NCBI GenBank assembly: GCA_903911905.1
Contig: CAIWFK010000761.1
Span: 1-46,528 of the forward strand
Origin: an uncultured Myxococcales bacterium
Lineage (GTDB): Bacteria; Myxococcota; Myxococcia; Myxococcales; Myxococcaceae
DNA length: 46,528 nt
Direction of reading: 5' to 3'
Below the pieces are notes generated by a model. It saw nothing but the letters and a program-made list of their open reading frames with translations, was not told the origin of the DNA and searched no databases. The translations under genes and the position numbers were made by a program. Below are positions 33,816-43,206 of this stretch, one piece after another; positions within the stretch are counted from its first letter, which is position 1, and every line of letters starts with the position of its first letter.

Positions 33816-35777
33816 ATGTCCGAGTTCACCTCGACGAAGAGCAGGAACACCCCGCAATCGCGTCCTCTCGGGGGGGACAGGTGTTCACTCGGGTGGGCAG
33901 GAGTGTTGACGCTCGCCCTCACCATGGGCTGCGAGGGCCAGATTCTCTCGCCCGGCAGCGACCCGCTCGACCCGCCCGAGGTCGCCAACCTGACCTGCGA
34001 CCCCTCGCAGTACGCCAACGTGAAGCTGGAAGACGCGCTGCGTGAATTCACCAGCAACGTCTACCCCGCGCTGACCCAGGGCCAGAGCACGTGCCTCGGC
34101 TGCCACAACGCCTCGAGCAAGCGTCGCTTCCTCACTACTGGCGACGCGTCAGAGACCTTCTACCTGGCGCGCGAGGGCGGGTACTTCAAGGCGCAGCCGG
34201 GCTCGTTGCTCGACCGGGTGACGGCCGCCGACCCGATGACCATCATGCCCTCGGGCGGAGAAGCGCCGCTGCCCACCACGGTCATCGAAGCCCTCGCGCG
34301 CACCGCGTGCATGGTGCAGACCTTCGAAGCCAATGGTGGCCCGGCGGCCGACGAGGTCTTCCCGCCCGAGCTGCTCACGCCGTACACGGGCGCGGCGAAC
34401 ACCGACTACGACAACCCCTTCATCAACTACCTGCAGCTCAAGGCCAAGGTGAAGTCGGTCTTCAACGACGGCTGGGTGCGCTCGGGCGTCGACAACTTCG
34501 CGAAGAACATCGGCATGTTCGGCGGCGTCGATTTCACCTCGCACTTCGTCGAGGCGCGGGTGGCGACCAGCGACTTCCTGCTGGGGCTCGACCTGCTGGC
34601 GCCCGACGTCTGCCGCCAGGCGGCGACCAACAAGACCGGCCCCTTCGCGGGCCTCAACGTGACCCAGTCGCTGACCGACAGCAGTGGCACCACCAACCAG
34701 ACGGCGGCGAAGGCGGGCATCACGCAGGTGTACCAGCGCATGCTCTACCGCGACCCCACGGCCGCCGAGCTGAGCAGCACCTACACGCTGATGACCGACC
34801 TGGTGACGCTGGACACGGTGACCGGTGCGTGGAGCGGCGCGTGCGAGGCGCTGATGCGGCACCCCGACTTCCTCTTCACCCTGCCGCCCTCGTACGCGAC
34901 GGCCACCGACCCCACGAAGTCGATGCTGGTCTCGCTCTCGCAGCAGTTGCTGGGCCGCCCTCCGACCCAGGCCGAGTTCACCCAACTGGCGACTGCTGGC
35001 TTGTCGGGCCTGGTCGACGCGTACCTGAAGAGCCCCGACTTCCAGGCCTACTTCTTCACCCGCATGCAGTTGCGCGTCGAGAGCCAGGGCACGCCCGACA
35101 GCGACGAGTCGGCCCGCCTGTGGACCTGGCTGGTGGTCAACGGGCAGAACTTCGAAGAGCTCTTCACCGGCGACTATTCCATCGACCCGTCGTTCACCAA
35201 GCAGCCCCGCGCGGCCGAGCACGGCAAGACCGGCGTGTTGACCATGAAGGGCTACGTGAGCAACAAGCCTGGCCTGCCGCACTACAACTACCCGGCGCGG
35301 GTGCTCTCGGGTTTCATGGGCAGCGTCTTCGAGATTCCGCCCGAGGTCTTCGCGATGCGCGCGGCGGCCACCGCGGCCTCGACGGTCGACCCCACCAGCA
35401 TCTGCTTCAACTGCCACCAGTTGCTCACGCCCATGGCGCACCAACGCCTGAAGTGGGACGACAACGGCGATTACCGCACGGTCGACGCGTCGGGCGCGCC
35501 CATCGACGACAGCGACCGCGGGCTGGTGCCGACCTACCCGTACAAGGGCGTGGGCATGGAAGCGTTCGCCACCCGCGCGGTGAAGAAGGAAGCCTTCGTG
35601 CGCCGCATGCTCAACACCGAGTTCGTGTTGTTGATGGGCCGCGAGATGCGCTCGCGCGACGACGAACGCGTCATCTACAAGCAGTTGTGGGACACGGCCT
35701 TCGCCAATGGCGGAGACCTTCGCCAGGTCATCAAGGCCGTGGCGCTCTCGAACACCTTCCAGAGGAAGTCGCCATGA
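33816..35777 (+). CDS. DUF1592/DUF1588/DUF1585-like lipoprotein with haem c motifs
   Basis: A 653-residue predicted lipoprotein (lipobox TMGC after a long n-region; GGAG lies before ATG 33816). It contains a CXXCH haem site (CLGCH, about residue 94) and a second one late in the protein (CFNCH). The C-terminal portion, with MGREMRSRDDE and LRQVIKAVALSNTF, resembles the DUF1592-1588-1585 set common in myxobacteria and planctomycetes. The function is not established; redox or envelope roles are suggested by the haems. It overlaps the DUF1501 gene by 4 bp (ATGA), so the two proteins are co-translated and probably partners. Confidence 0.78.
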   Translation: MSEFTSTKSRNTPQSRPLGGDRCSLGWAGVLTLALTMGCEGQILSPGSDPLDPPEVANLTCDPSQYANVKLEDALREFTSNVYPALTQGQSTCLGCHNASSKRRFLTTGDASETFYLAREGGYFKAQPGSLLDRVTAADPMTIMPSGGEAPLPTTVIEALARTACMVQTFEANGGPAADEVFPPELLTPYTGAANTDYDNPFINYLQLKAKVKSVFNDGWVRSGVDNFAKNIGMFGGVDFTSHFVEARVATSDFLLGLDLLAPDVCRQAATNKTGPFAGLNVTQSLTDSSGTTNQTAAKAGITQVYQRMLYRDPTAAELSSTYTLMTDLVTLDTVTGAWSGACEALMRHPDFLFTLPPSYATATDPTKSMLVSLSQQLLGRPPTQAEFTQLATAGLSGLVDAYLKSPDFQAYFFTRMQLRVESQGTPDSDESARLWTWLVVNGQNFEELFTGDYSIDPSFTKQPRAAEHGKTGVLTMKGYVSNKPGLPHYNYPARVLSGFMGSVFEIPPEVFAMRAAATAASTVDPTSICFNCHQLLTPMAHQRLKWDDNGDYRTVDASGAPIDDSDRGLVPTYPYKGVGMEAFATRAVKKEAFVRRMLNTEFVLLMGREMRSRDDERVIYKQLWDTAFANGGDLRQVIKAVALSNTFQRKSP

Positions 35778-37429
35778 AGCGTCGTCAATTCCTGCAGGGC
35801 GCAGCCGCCGGTTCCGCCATCAGCATGCTCGACTGGCTGGGCTTCTTCCGCCGCTTCGGGGTGCCGGGCACGGCGAAGACGCTGGGCATCGCCGACGCGG
35901 TGGCGGCGGGCACCGAGCCGCGCTTCCTCGTCTATTGGTTCCAGGAAGGTGGGTGGGACAGCTATTCGATGTTCGGGCCGCTCGACACGCCCAACCACGC
36001 GACGCTCACCATTCCCGCGGGCACGCTCAACCCCACGCCGGCCTGGAGCGACCAGTTCTACCGCCCGAAGAGCTTCGGCCTCGACGCGGCACACGCGCTG
36101 CAGCAGACGCGGGGCAACGTGTCGTACGGCTACCTGGCGGCCGACGCGGGCAACCTGCTCGACGACATGAACGTCATCTCGTCGCACACCGGCAGCACGT
36201 TCCATTCGGGCGGCCGGTGGGACTACCACTACGGCAACTACGCCAACTACGCGCCGCTGACCGCGCAGCGCGGGCCCAACGAGCGCACCGTCACCCAGGC
36301 CTTCTGCGAGGTGTTCGGCTCGAACTACCCCCTGGCGAACGTGAGCTGGCACCGCTGGCTGGCCGATGGCGAGCTCGACGAATCGAACTACCCCGAAGGC
36401 ACGGGGTACTACGAGAAGCTGGGCCCGGCGTACGCGCACACCAACTACGGCAACACCCCGGCGGACATGCGCAGCCGGCTCTCGCAGTTGGGCAACCTGA
36501 CCACCGCCGCGCGCACGGCGCGCATTCGCACCTTCGTCGACGACCTCCACCAGAACTTCATGAAGGACAAGAACGGCGAGACGGTGACGGCGTTCAAGTC
36601 GGCGGTCGACATCTACAAGCAACTGACCAACAACACCGGCGTGGTGGTGAACCCCTCGCAGTTGTTCACCGACGCGGCCCTGCGCCAGGAGTTCAACGTG
36701 CAGGCGGCCGACGAGCAGACCAATTCGACCTCGGTCAACGGCAACCCGGCGCGCTCGAAGAACAGCCCGATGACCAACGTGCAGGCGATGATGGCCTACG
36801 AGCTGATGACCAAGGGCCTCTCGTGCGCCTTCTGGATCGAGAACCGCCAGATTCGCGGCTTCGATTCGCACAGCGACCGCTCGAGCGTCTTCAACCGCAA
36901 GGGGCAGAGCGACCAGTTGGCCAACATGCAGCGCGATTTGTGGAACCCGCTCAAGGCCCTGGTGAACCGGCTGAAGAACACGCCCTACGGCACCAGCGGC
37001 CGCACCTATTGGGACCTGACCACCATCGTGCTGGCCAGCGAAATGGGCCGCACCATGCAGGGCGACGTGGGCTCGATTCTGGCGAGCACCGACCCCGACG
37101 CCACCAAGTCGGCGGCCATCGCGTCGCAAGACGTCTGCCAGCACTGGAAGGTGAACTCGGTGGCGTTCCTGGGCGGCACGGTGGTGCCCAACCGGCAGTA
37201 CGGCCGCGTCGGTACCAGCACGCTCGAGGGCATTCCCATCAAGCTCTCGGACGGCACGCTCGACCCGGCTTACGACCCCACCACCGGGGTGCTCAACGGC
37301 ACCCAGAGCGCGAACTCGGCCGTCACCAACGCGGGCCACGTGTTCTCGACGGCGCTGTACTGCGCGGGCATCGACCCTTCGGGCAAGGGGCTCAACAAGG
37401 AACCGGCGCTGACCTTCGTGAAGAAGTAG
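35774..37429 (+). CDS. DUF1501-family Tat-exported protein
   Basis: A 551-residue protein starting MKRRQFLQG, a twin-arginine signal followed by a hydrophobic stretch, so it is folded before export. The body matches DUF1501, with GGWDSYSMFGP near the N-terminus and ASEMGRTM in the C-terminal third; the fold is related to sulfatases. The usual partner is a DUF1592-type or DUF1800 protein, here the upstream haem lipoprotein. Its biochemical role is unknown. The stop abuts the stop of the convergent coiled-coil gene. Confidence 0.83.
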   Translation: MKRRQFLQGAAAGSAISMLDWLGFFRRFGVPGTAKTLGIADAVAAGTEPRFLVYWFQEGGWDSYSMFGPLDTPNHATLTIPAGTLNPTPAWSDQFYRPKSFGLDAAHALQQTRGNVSYGYLAADAGNLLDDMNVISSHTGSTFHSGGRWDYHYGNYANYAPLTAQRGPNERTVTQAFCEVFGSNYPLANVSWHRWLADGELDESNYPEGTGYYEKLGPAYAHTNYGNTPADMRSRLSQLGNLTTAARTARIRTFVDDLHQNFMKDKNGETVTAFKSAVDIYKQLTNNTGVVVNPSQLFTDAALRQEFNVQAADEQTNSTSVNGNPARSKNSPMTNVQAMMAYELMTKGLSCAFWIENRQIRGFDSHSDRSSVFNRKGQSDQLANMQRDLWNPLKALVNRLKNTPYGTSGRTYWDLTTIVLASEMGRTMQGDVGSILASTDPDATKSAAIASQDVCQHWKVNSVAFLGGTVVPNRQYGRVGTSTLEGIPIKLSDGTLDPAYDPTTGVLNGTQSANSAVTNAGHVFSTALYCAGIDPSGKGLNKEPALTFVKK

Positions 37430-39109
37430 TCAGCGCTTGAGCAGCTCGAGCTCGCGGCGCGCTTCGTCGCGCTGGTCGAGCAGCACCAGCATTTCCTTGT
37501 GGAGCTGCTCGTACTGGCGGTCGACGTGTCGCCATTCGCTGGTGGCGTGCTCGAGCTGACCCTGCAGGGCGGCCAGGTTCTGCAGCAAGGTGGCGTTGGC
37601 CTGCTCGTTCGCCTGTTGCTGGGCGGCGAGGGCCGTGCGCTGCTCGTCGCGTGCGCGCTGCAGGGCGGCGCGGTGCTCGTCGTTGGCGCGCTGCAGCTCT
37701 GCGTTGGCCGCGCGGGCGGTGCCGATGGACTTCTCGAGCTCGACTTCGAGGTCGCGCAGGCGGCCCTTGAGGTCGAGCACCTTCTGCGCCTGGGCCTGGT
37801 GCCGTTCCTTTTCCTTCGCCAGTTCGGTCTCGAGCTCGGTGCGGCGGGCGAGCGAGGCATCGAGCTCGGCGCGGTGGGCGGCCTGCGCCTGGTCGAAGCG
37901 GGCCTGGTCGTCGTCGCGGGCGGCGGCGAGCACCGCGTCGGCCTCGGCGACGCGGGTGCGCAGGGCGTTGCGTTCCTTTTCGACGTGGCCCAGTTCGACG
38001 TTGAGCTCGTCGCGCCGGGCACGCAGGCTGGCGCCCTCGGTCTCGAGGTGGGCGATGCGGGCGGTGGCCTCGTCGAGCGCGCGCTGGGTGGTGGCGGTCG
38101 CGGCGAGCGACTCGGCGAGCTGGGTCTCGAAGGCCTGCAGCCGCGCGGTGGTGCCGGTCAATTCGGCATCGAGCTTCGAGTTCTGGGTGGCCAGCGCGTC
38201 GCGGGCGGCCAGCTCGTTGCGCTCCTGGCCCAGCAACTGCTCGAGCTCGGCGGTGCGGGCTTCCCAGGTCGCGAGGCGGCTGCGCAGCTCGGCCGAGGTG
38301 CGCTGTTCGGCTTCGAGCCCGCCCTCGAGTTCTTCGACCAGGCGCTGCAGTTCACCGGCCCCTGCCTCGAGCCGACCTCGCAGGTCGGCCGAAGTGCGCT
38401 GCTCGGCTTCGAGCGCGCTCTGCAGCTCGTCGATGGCCAGGCGGGCGTCGGCGCTGACGCGCTGTTCGGCCTCGAGCGCGGTCTGCAGTTCGTCGATGGC
38501 GTGGCGGGCCTCGGCGCTGGCGCGCTGTTCGGCTTCGAGCCCGGCCTCGAGCTCGTCGATGGCGTGGCGGGCCTGGGCCGAGTCGCGCACCTGCTCGTCG
38601 GCGCGAACCTCGGCGCTCTCCTGCGCAGCGACGGCGGCGCCCTGGGTGCGCTCGAGCGTCGAGGCGCGGGCGGTGGCGGCGGCGAGCTCGGTCTCGAGCG
38701 CCCGGACCTGGTCCTTGAGCGCGCGGCGCTCGTCGTCGACCAGGCCCAGCTCTTCCTGCAGGGCCTGCAGTCGCTGCTCGACCAGCTCGGGCGTGCCGGG
38801 TGTGACGTTGGTGCGCTCGTCGGTCGGGGGCGGCGCGACCGAGGGGGCCCGCTCGAGCACCGCGGTGGTGAGCGCGATTTCGCGATTCACCGGCGGCAGG
38901 GTGCGGGTGCCGAACTCGTCGACGGTGCGCTGCAGCGCGTGCACCTTCGCGCGCTCGTCGGACAGCTCGCCCTCGAGGCGCACCAGCTTGCGGGCCAGGC
39001 TCTCGGCGTCGGCGCGCGCGGCGGTGGTCTCCTGCTGCGAGCTCTTGAGCTCGTCGGCGGCGCGCTTGAGCAGCTCGAGCAACTGCCTGGAGTCGGGACC
39101 CGCAGCCAT
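37430..39109 (-). CDS. Long coiled-coil protein
   Basis: A protein of about 559 residues that is almost entirely heptad-patterned and rich in Ala, Glu, Arg and Leu; no signal peptide or membrane helix was seen. It includes three direct 21-residue (three-heptad) repeats with the shared pattern IDELxxxLEAEQR. The function is probably structural or scaffolding; coiled coils of this sort accompany polarity, motility and cytoskeletal proteins in myxobacteria. ATG 39109 starts MAAGPDSRQLLELL; the longer frame to 39205 overlaps the divergent gene. Confidence 0.75.
   Translation of the reverse strand: MAAGPDSRQLLELLKRAADELKSSQQETTAARADAESLARKLVRLEGELSDERAKVHALQRTVDEFGTRTLPPVNREIALTTAVLERAPSVAPPPTDERTNVTPGTPELVEQRLQALQEELGLVDDERRALKDQVRALETELAAATARASTLERTQGAAVAAQESAEVRADEQVRDSAQARHAIDELEAGLEAEQRASAEARHAIDELQTALEAEQRVSADARLAIDELQSALEAEQRTSADLRGRLEAGAGELQRLVEELEGGLEAEQRTSAELRSRLATWEARTAELEQLLGQERNELAARDALATQNSKLDAELTGTTARLQAFETQLAESLAATATTQRALDEATARIAHLETEGASLRARRDELNVELGHVEKERNALRTRVAEADAVLAAARDDDQARFDQAQAAHRAELDASLARRTELETELAKEKERHQAQAQKVLDLKGRLRDLEVELEKSIGTARAANAELQRANDEHRAALQRARDEQRTALAAQQQANEQANATLLQNLAALQGQLEHATSEWRHVDRQYEQLHKEMLVLLDQRDEARRELELLKR
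38384..38572 (-). repeat. Three 63-bp tandem repeats in the coiled-coil gene
   Basis: Units at 38510-38572, 38447-38509 and 38384-38446, each encoding 21 residues (three heptads) around IDELxxxLEAEQR. A partial fourth copy follows at the protein level (EGGLEAEQRTSAELR). Confidence 0.8.
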
Positions 39110-39203
39110 CGGAGTGGCTTCGGGGTCTAGCACTGTTTTTCCCGTCGACCTCGGCCTGCTGCCTGTTTCCGGGGCGAACGCTTGGGTGCTAGACGAAGGC
39201 CCC

Positions 39204-39560
39204 ATGCGCTGGTTCGCCCTCGCCGTGGTGTCGTTGGTCTCGATGAAGGCTCGTGCCGACGACGGCGGCCAGGGCGCTGACGCCTCGGTGTCGGTCGACG
39301 GCGGGCTCCAACTGCCCGACGCGTCGGTCGATCAAGGCAGCGCGCAGGGCGGCTCGGAAGAGAACGACACCCCGACGACGTGCATGAGCGACACCGACTG
39401 CGACAACGGGTCGGCGTGCAGCAACCACGTGTGCGTGTACCGCCCGTCGCGCACGGCGACCAACGAAGGGTGCAGCACCGCGGGGGCGTGGCTGATGGGC
39501 CCGCTCGCGGTGCTGGCGTTGCGCCGCTACCGCTTCGGCTTGTCGAAGCGCACGAAGTAG
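39204..39560 (+). CDS. Small secreted protein with MYXO-CTERM-like tail
   Basis: A 118-residue protein with a signal peptide (MRWFALAVVSLVSMKARA), an acidic Ser/Asp/Gly-rich linker and a Cys-rich module with CMSDTDCDNGSAC. The C-terminus has GCSTAG, a hydrophobic helix and a basic RRYR tail, the pattern of MYXO-CTERM sorting signals (Cys, transmembrane helix, Arg cluster), so cell-surface anchoring is predicted. The Cys module resembles the segment after the lipobox in the lipoprotein at 8243-10678. The 3' end overlaps the convergent AAA gene by 34 bp. Confidence 0.7.
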   Translation: MRWFALAVVSLVSMKARADDGGQGADASVSVDGGLQLPDASVDQGSAQGGSEENDTPTTCMSDTDCDNGSACSNHVCVYRPSRTATNEGCSTAGAWLMGPLAVLALRRYRFGLSKRTK

Positions 39561-41017
39561 TTGTTCACCGCCGCGTCGAGCAGGTCGCCGGTCAGCGCCG
39601 GGGTCTCTCCGCGGTAGTGGGCGATGTCGATGACCTGGTCGAGCAGGTCGCGCGGCTGGCACGCGGCGAAAGGCCGGTTGGTGGGCTTGTAGTGCGCGGC
39701 GATGAGCCAGGTGATGGCCGACTCGTCGTACTCGACGTTGCGCTTCTTGCAGACCGCTTCCCAGATGGCCTGGAACTGCGCTTCGTCGGGCGGCTGCACG
39801 GCCAGCTTGTAGCGAACGCGGCGCAGGAAGGCGTCGTCGACCAGGTCGCCGGGGTCCAGGTTGGTCGAGAAGGCCACGAAGACGTTGAAGGGCACCTGCA
39901 GCTTCTTGCCGGTGTGCATGGTGAGGTAGTCGACCTCACTTTCCAGAGGCACGATCCACCGGTTGAGCAGGTCCTTCGGGCTGACCTTCTGACGGCCGAA
40001 GTCGTCGATGAGCAGCATGCCGTTGGTGGCTTTGAGCTGGAAGGGCGCCTCGTAGTACTTCACGTCGGGCGAATAGATGAGGTCGAGCGTCTCGAGGGTG
40101 AGCTCGCCGCCGACCACCACCAGCGGTCGCTTGACCCGCACCCAGCGCGCGTCGTGGGCGGGCGCGTCGGGGTCTTCGGGCAGTGGCTTGTGCAGCGTGG
40201 GGTCGTAGACGCGAATGATGAAGTCGTCGACCAGCAGCGCGTGCGGCACGTAGATGTCGCCGTCGTAGCACTGCACCAGTGACTGGCAGAGCGCGGTCTT
40301 GCCGTTACCGGGAGGCCCGTAGAAGAAGACGGCCTTGCCCGAGTTCAGCGCGGGGCCCAGGCCGTCGAAGATGTAGTCCTTCACCACCAGGTCGCCGAAG
40401 CGCGACTCCATCTTCGCGCGGTTGATGCGCATGCCTCGCACGGTCTGCACGTTGACCGCTTCCATCCAGTCTTCCATGCGCACCGGGGCGGGGCCGTTGT
40501 ACCGGTTGCGATCGAGAATCTGGCGAATGAGGTCGGTGGCGTAGGTGGTGAGCGTGAAGATCATGCCCGACTTGCCCACGCCCATGCCGCCGCCGCCCTT
40601 CAGGTCGACGTACTTCTGCTTGCGCAGGTTCTCGATGATTTCGTCGATGATCAGCTGCGGCAGCTTGATCTTCTGGCTCAGCTCGGACCCGCGCAGCTCG
40701 CCTGCGAAGAAGAGCGCCTTGAGCAACAGCTCTTCGGCCATGCTGTTCGACAGGCCCGTCTCGGACAACGAGCGCGGTTGAGGCGGGAAGAACTTGGCGG
40801 CCTTGCCCTGCGGGTTCGAGCGGGCGCCCGCGACGGGGGGCCTGGCACCCATGCCGGGCTGGCGGGGCGGCTGGGCCTGCGCGGGCGGAGACGAACCCGA
40901 GGGCACGCGGCCGAACCCGTTCGAGCTCTGCCCGGGTGCGCGGCGCTGCGGAATGCCGGTCACCGGCGGCGCGGAGGAGCGGGGGCGCGGGTTCTGATCG
41001 TCGTCGTCGATGGGCAT
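39527..41017 (-). CDS. AAA ATPase with N-terminal winged-helix-like segment
   Basis: A 496-residue protein. A Pro/Arg-rich disordered N-terminus of about 90 residues precedes a helical region that looks like a winged helix (MAEELLLKALFFAGELRGSEL). A P-loop ATPase follows: Walker A GPPGNGKT, Walker B LLIDDFG, and a later sensor-like FSTNLDPGDLV. The C-terminal region contains an arginine-finger-type run (DDAFLRRVRYK). No transposon or restriction partner is nearby. It is divergent from the GT2 gene and its role is unknown. ATG at 41017. Confidence 0.8.
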   Translation of the reverse strand: MPIDDDDQNPRPRSSAPPVTGIPQRRAPGQSSNGFGRVPSGSSPPAQAQPPRQPGMGARPPVAGARSNPQGKAAKFFPPQPRSLSETGLSNSMAEELLLKALFFAGELRGSELSQKIKLPQLIIDEIIENLRKQKYVDLKGGGGMGVGKSGMIFTLTTYATDLIRQILDRNRYNGPAPVRMEDWMEAVNVQTVRGMRINRAKMESRFGDLVVKDYIFDGLGPALNSGKAVFFYGPPGNGKTALCQSLVQCYDGDIYVPHALLVDDFIIRVYDPTLHKPLPEDPDAPAHDARWVRVKRPLVVVGGELTLETLDLIYSPDVKYYEAPFQLKATNGMLLIDDFGRQKVSPKDLLNRWIVPLESEVDYLTMHTGKKLQVPFNVFVAFSTNLDPGDLVDDAFLRRVRYKLAVQPPDEAQFQAIWEAVCKKRNVEYDESAITWLIAAHYKPTNRPFAACQPRDLLDQVIDIAHYRGETPALTGDLLDAAVNNYFVRFDKPKR

Positions 41018-41150
41018 GGGCTTTGGGGTCGTCCTCGTCAGGCGTGGTGGGGTGACCGAACGGTGGCGCTCACCCCGGTACCAGTCGACAGCGTACCCTA
41101 CACGCGGCACTGGCACACCCAACACAAACTGGCTACTCCGACTGGCAGGC

Positions 41151-41882
41151 ATGACCCCCGTCGCCCTCATTCCCGTCTACAACCACGAGCACGCCATCGG
41201 CGCGGTGGTCTCGCAGGTGCGCGCCAAGGGGCTGCCGGTGCTGCTGGTCGACGACGGCAGCACGCCCCCGTGTGCGAAGGTGCTCGACGGGCTGGTGGGC
41301 GAGGGCGTGATGCTGGTGCGCCTGCCGCAGAACCAGGGCAAGGGCGGCGCGGTGATGGCGGGCTTTCGCGAAGCGGCGGCCCGCGGCTACACCCACGCGT
41401 TGCAGGTCGACGCCGACGGGCAGCACACGCTGGGCGACGTGGCGACCTTCCTCGCGGCGGCCGAAGCGAACCCCGGCGCGCTGGTGACCGGCTACCCGGT
41501 GTACGACGAGTCGGTGCCGAAGGCGCGGCTCTACGGCCGGCTGCTCACGCACGTGTGGGTGTGGATCAACACGCTGTCCTTCGCCATCAAGGACAGCATG
41601 TGCGGCTTTCGCGTCTACCCGCTCGAGCGCGCGCTGTCGGTCATCGACCGCGCGTGGCTGCTGGGCCGCCGAATGGACTTCGACCCCGAAATCGCCGTGC
41701 GCCTGGTGTGGGCCGGCGTGCCGGTGGTCAACCTGCCCACCAAGGTCAGCTACCCCACCGACGGGGTGAGCCACTTCGACGTGCTGTGGGACAACGTTCG
41801 CATCTCGGGCATGCACACCCGGTTGTTCTTCGGAATGCTGGCCCGCCTGCCCGTGCTGCTCTGGCGCAAGGTGGCTGCGTGA
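41151..41882 (+). CDS. Family 2 glycosyltransferase
   Basis: A 243-residue GT-A enzyme with ALIPVYNHE at the N-terminus, DDGS (34-37) and DADGQH (87-92) for nucleotide-sugar/metal binding, and a GKGGAV loop between. It has no strong membrane helix, similar to dolichol-phosphate-mannose-synthase-like GT2 enzymes. It is the first of five genes coupled by 4-bp overlaps; GTGA joins it to the acyltransferase. In aryl-polyene clusters a GT2 and an LpxL-like acyltransferase are found together (sometimes fused), where they modify the lipid head group. ATG 41151 is preferred over an upstream frame. Confidence 0.88.
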   Translation: MTPVALIPVYNHEHAIGAVVSQVRAKGLPVLLVDDGSTPPCAKVLDGLVGEGVMLVRLPQNQGKGGAVMAGFREAAARGYTHALQVDADGQHTLGDVATFLAAAEANPGALVTGYPVYDESVPKARLYGRLLTHVWVWINTLSFAIKDSMCGFRVYPLERALSVIDRAWLLGRRMDFDPEIAVRLVWAGVPVVNLPTKVSYPTDGVSHFDVLWDNVRISGMHTRLFFGMLARLPVLLWRKVAA

Positions 41883-42796
41883 GCGCGGGCTGGGCCCAGG
41901 CCAGCGAGGTCGGCGCCGTCACCGGCATGTGGCTGATGTACCAGGTCAACCGCGTGCTGGGCCGCTGGCCCTTCCGCGTGGTGCTGGCGCCGGTGGTGCT
42001 CTACTACGTGCTCAAGCAGCGACTGGCCCGCTCGGCCTCGCGCACGTACCTCACGCGGCTCGAAGTGCGCACCGGAGCGCTGGGGCACCAGCCTGGCTGG
42101 CTCGACACCTTCCGCCACGTGCGGCTCTTCGCCGAGACGCTGCTCGACAAGGCCCTGGCCGTCTCGGGGCGCTACCGCTTCGAGGCCATGACCTTCGAAG
42201 GCCGCGAGGTGATGGTCGACTCGCTGGCGCAGAAGCGCGGCGGCTTGTTGCTGACCTCGCACCTGGGCTGTCTCGAGGTGCTGCGCACCGCGGCCGAGCG
42301 GCGGGTGGGCCTCAAGCTCAACGTGCTGGTGCACACCCGCCACGCCGAGCGCTTCAATTCCGTGCTCCGCCGCCTCGACCCCAGCACCGAGGTCAACCTG
42401 CTGCAGGTGACCGACTTCAACCCGGCGGTGGCGGCGATGCTGGCCGAGCGCGTGGGCCGGGGCGAGTTCATCGTCATCGCTGGAGACCGGGTGCCGGTCG
42501 ACGGGCGCAACGTGGTCAAGGCACCCTTCCTGGGCCACGAGGCGTCGTTTCCGGTGGGGCCGTGGGTGCTGGCGCACGCGCTCAAGTGCCAGGTCATCTT
42601 CCTGGCCACCCTGCACCGCGGTGCCTCGTACCACGTGCGCTTCGAGCGCTTCCGCGACAAGGTCGAACTGCCGCGGGCCAGCCGTGACGCGGCGGTGCGC
42701 GAGCTGGTGGTGGACTACGCGCAGCGGCTCGAAGCGCTCTGTCGCCAGTCGCCCTACGACTGGTTCAATTTCTACGACTTCTGGGCCGACGAATGA
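41879..42796 (+). CDS. LpxL/HtrB-like lysophospholipid acyltransferase
   Basis: A 305-residue membrane-associated acyltransferase of the LpxL/HtrB family with the HX4E dyad H128/E133 in SHLGCLEV, and a second conserved block near GDRVPVDGR. An N-terminal helix anchors it to the inner membrane. It transfers an acyl chain to a glycolipid or phospholipid acceptor; the donor is probably acyl-ACP. It starts at GTG 41879, overlapping the GT2 stop, and overlaps the thioesterase start (ATGA). Confidence 0.85.
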   Translation: MSAGWAQASEVGAVTGMWLMYQVNRVLGRWPFRVVLAPVVLYYVLKQRLARSASRTYLTRLEVRTGALGHQPGWLDTFRHVRLFAETLLDKALAVSGRYRFEAMTFEGREVMVDSLAQKRGGLLLTSHLGCLEVLRTAAERRVGLKLNVLVHTRHAERFNSVLRRLDPSTEVNLLQVTDFNPAVAAMLAERVGRGEFIVIAGDRVPVDGRNVVKAPFLGHEASFPVGPWVLAHALKCQVIFLATLHRGASYHVRFERFRDKVELPRASRDAAVRELVVDYAQRLEALCRQSPYDWFNFYDFWADE

Positions 42797-43206
42797 CGCT
42801 CCCCTCGCACGAAATCGAAGTGGTGCCGTCGTTCTACGACGTCGACCCGATGTGGGTGGTCTGGCACGGGCATTACGTGCGCTACCTCGAGCTCGCGCGC
42901 TCGGCGCTGATGACCCGCCTGGGCTACGACTACGAGGAAATGGCGGCCAGTGGGTACGCCTGGCCCATCGTCGACCTGCGCCTGAAGTACGTGAAGAGCG
43001 CGCGGCTCAAGGTGCCGCTCAAGGTGCGGGTCGAAGTCATCGAATACGAGAACCGGCTCAAGATGGAATACGTCATCTCGGACGCGGCGACGGGCGAAAA
43101 AGTCACCACCGGTTTCACCATTCAGGTCGCGGTCGACGTGAAGACGGGCGAGATGCAGTACGTCACGCCCCAGGTGCTGTGGAAGGCCCTGGGAGTCACG
43201 CCATGA
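42793..43206 (+). CDS. 4HBT-family thioesterase (YbgC/ApeK-like)
   Basis: A 137-residue hot-dog protein: VDPMWVVWHGHYVRYLELAR carries D18 and the HGHY turn of YbgC-type thioesterases. It probably releases or edits an acyl-ACP intermediate. It overlaps the acyltransferase upstream and the LolA-like gene downstream by 4 bp each. The position and type match the thioesterase of aryl-polyene clusters; the substrate is inferred from that comparison only. Confidence 0.85.
   Translation: MTLPSHEIEVVPSFYDVDPMWVVWHGHYVRYLELARSALMTRLGYDYEEMAASGYAWPIVDLRLKYVKSARLKVPLKVRVEVIEYENRLKMEYVISDAATGEKVTTGFTIQVAVDVKTGEMQYVTPQVLWKALGVTP

Noticed and set aside
34091-35773. Long plus-strand frame upstream of and fused to the DUF1501 gene
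   Set aside because: Only the part from 35774 matches a family; the earlier part is a shadow of the haem lipoprotein gene.
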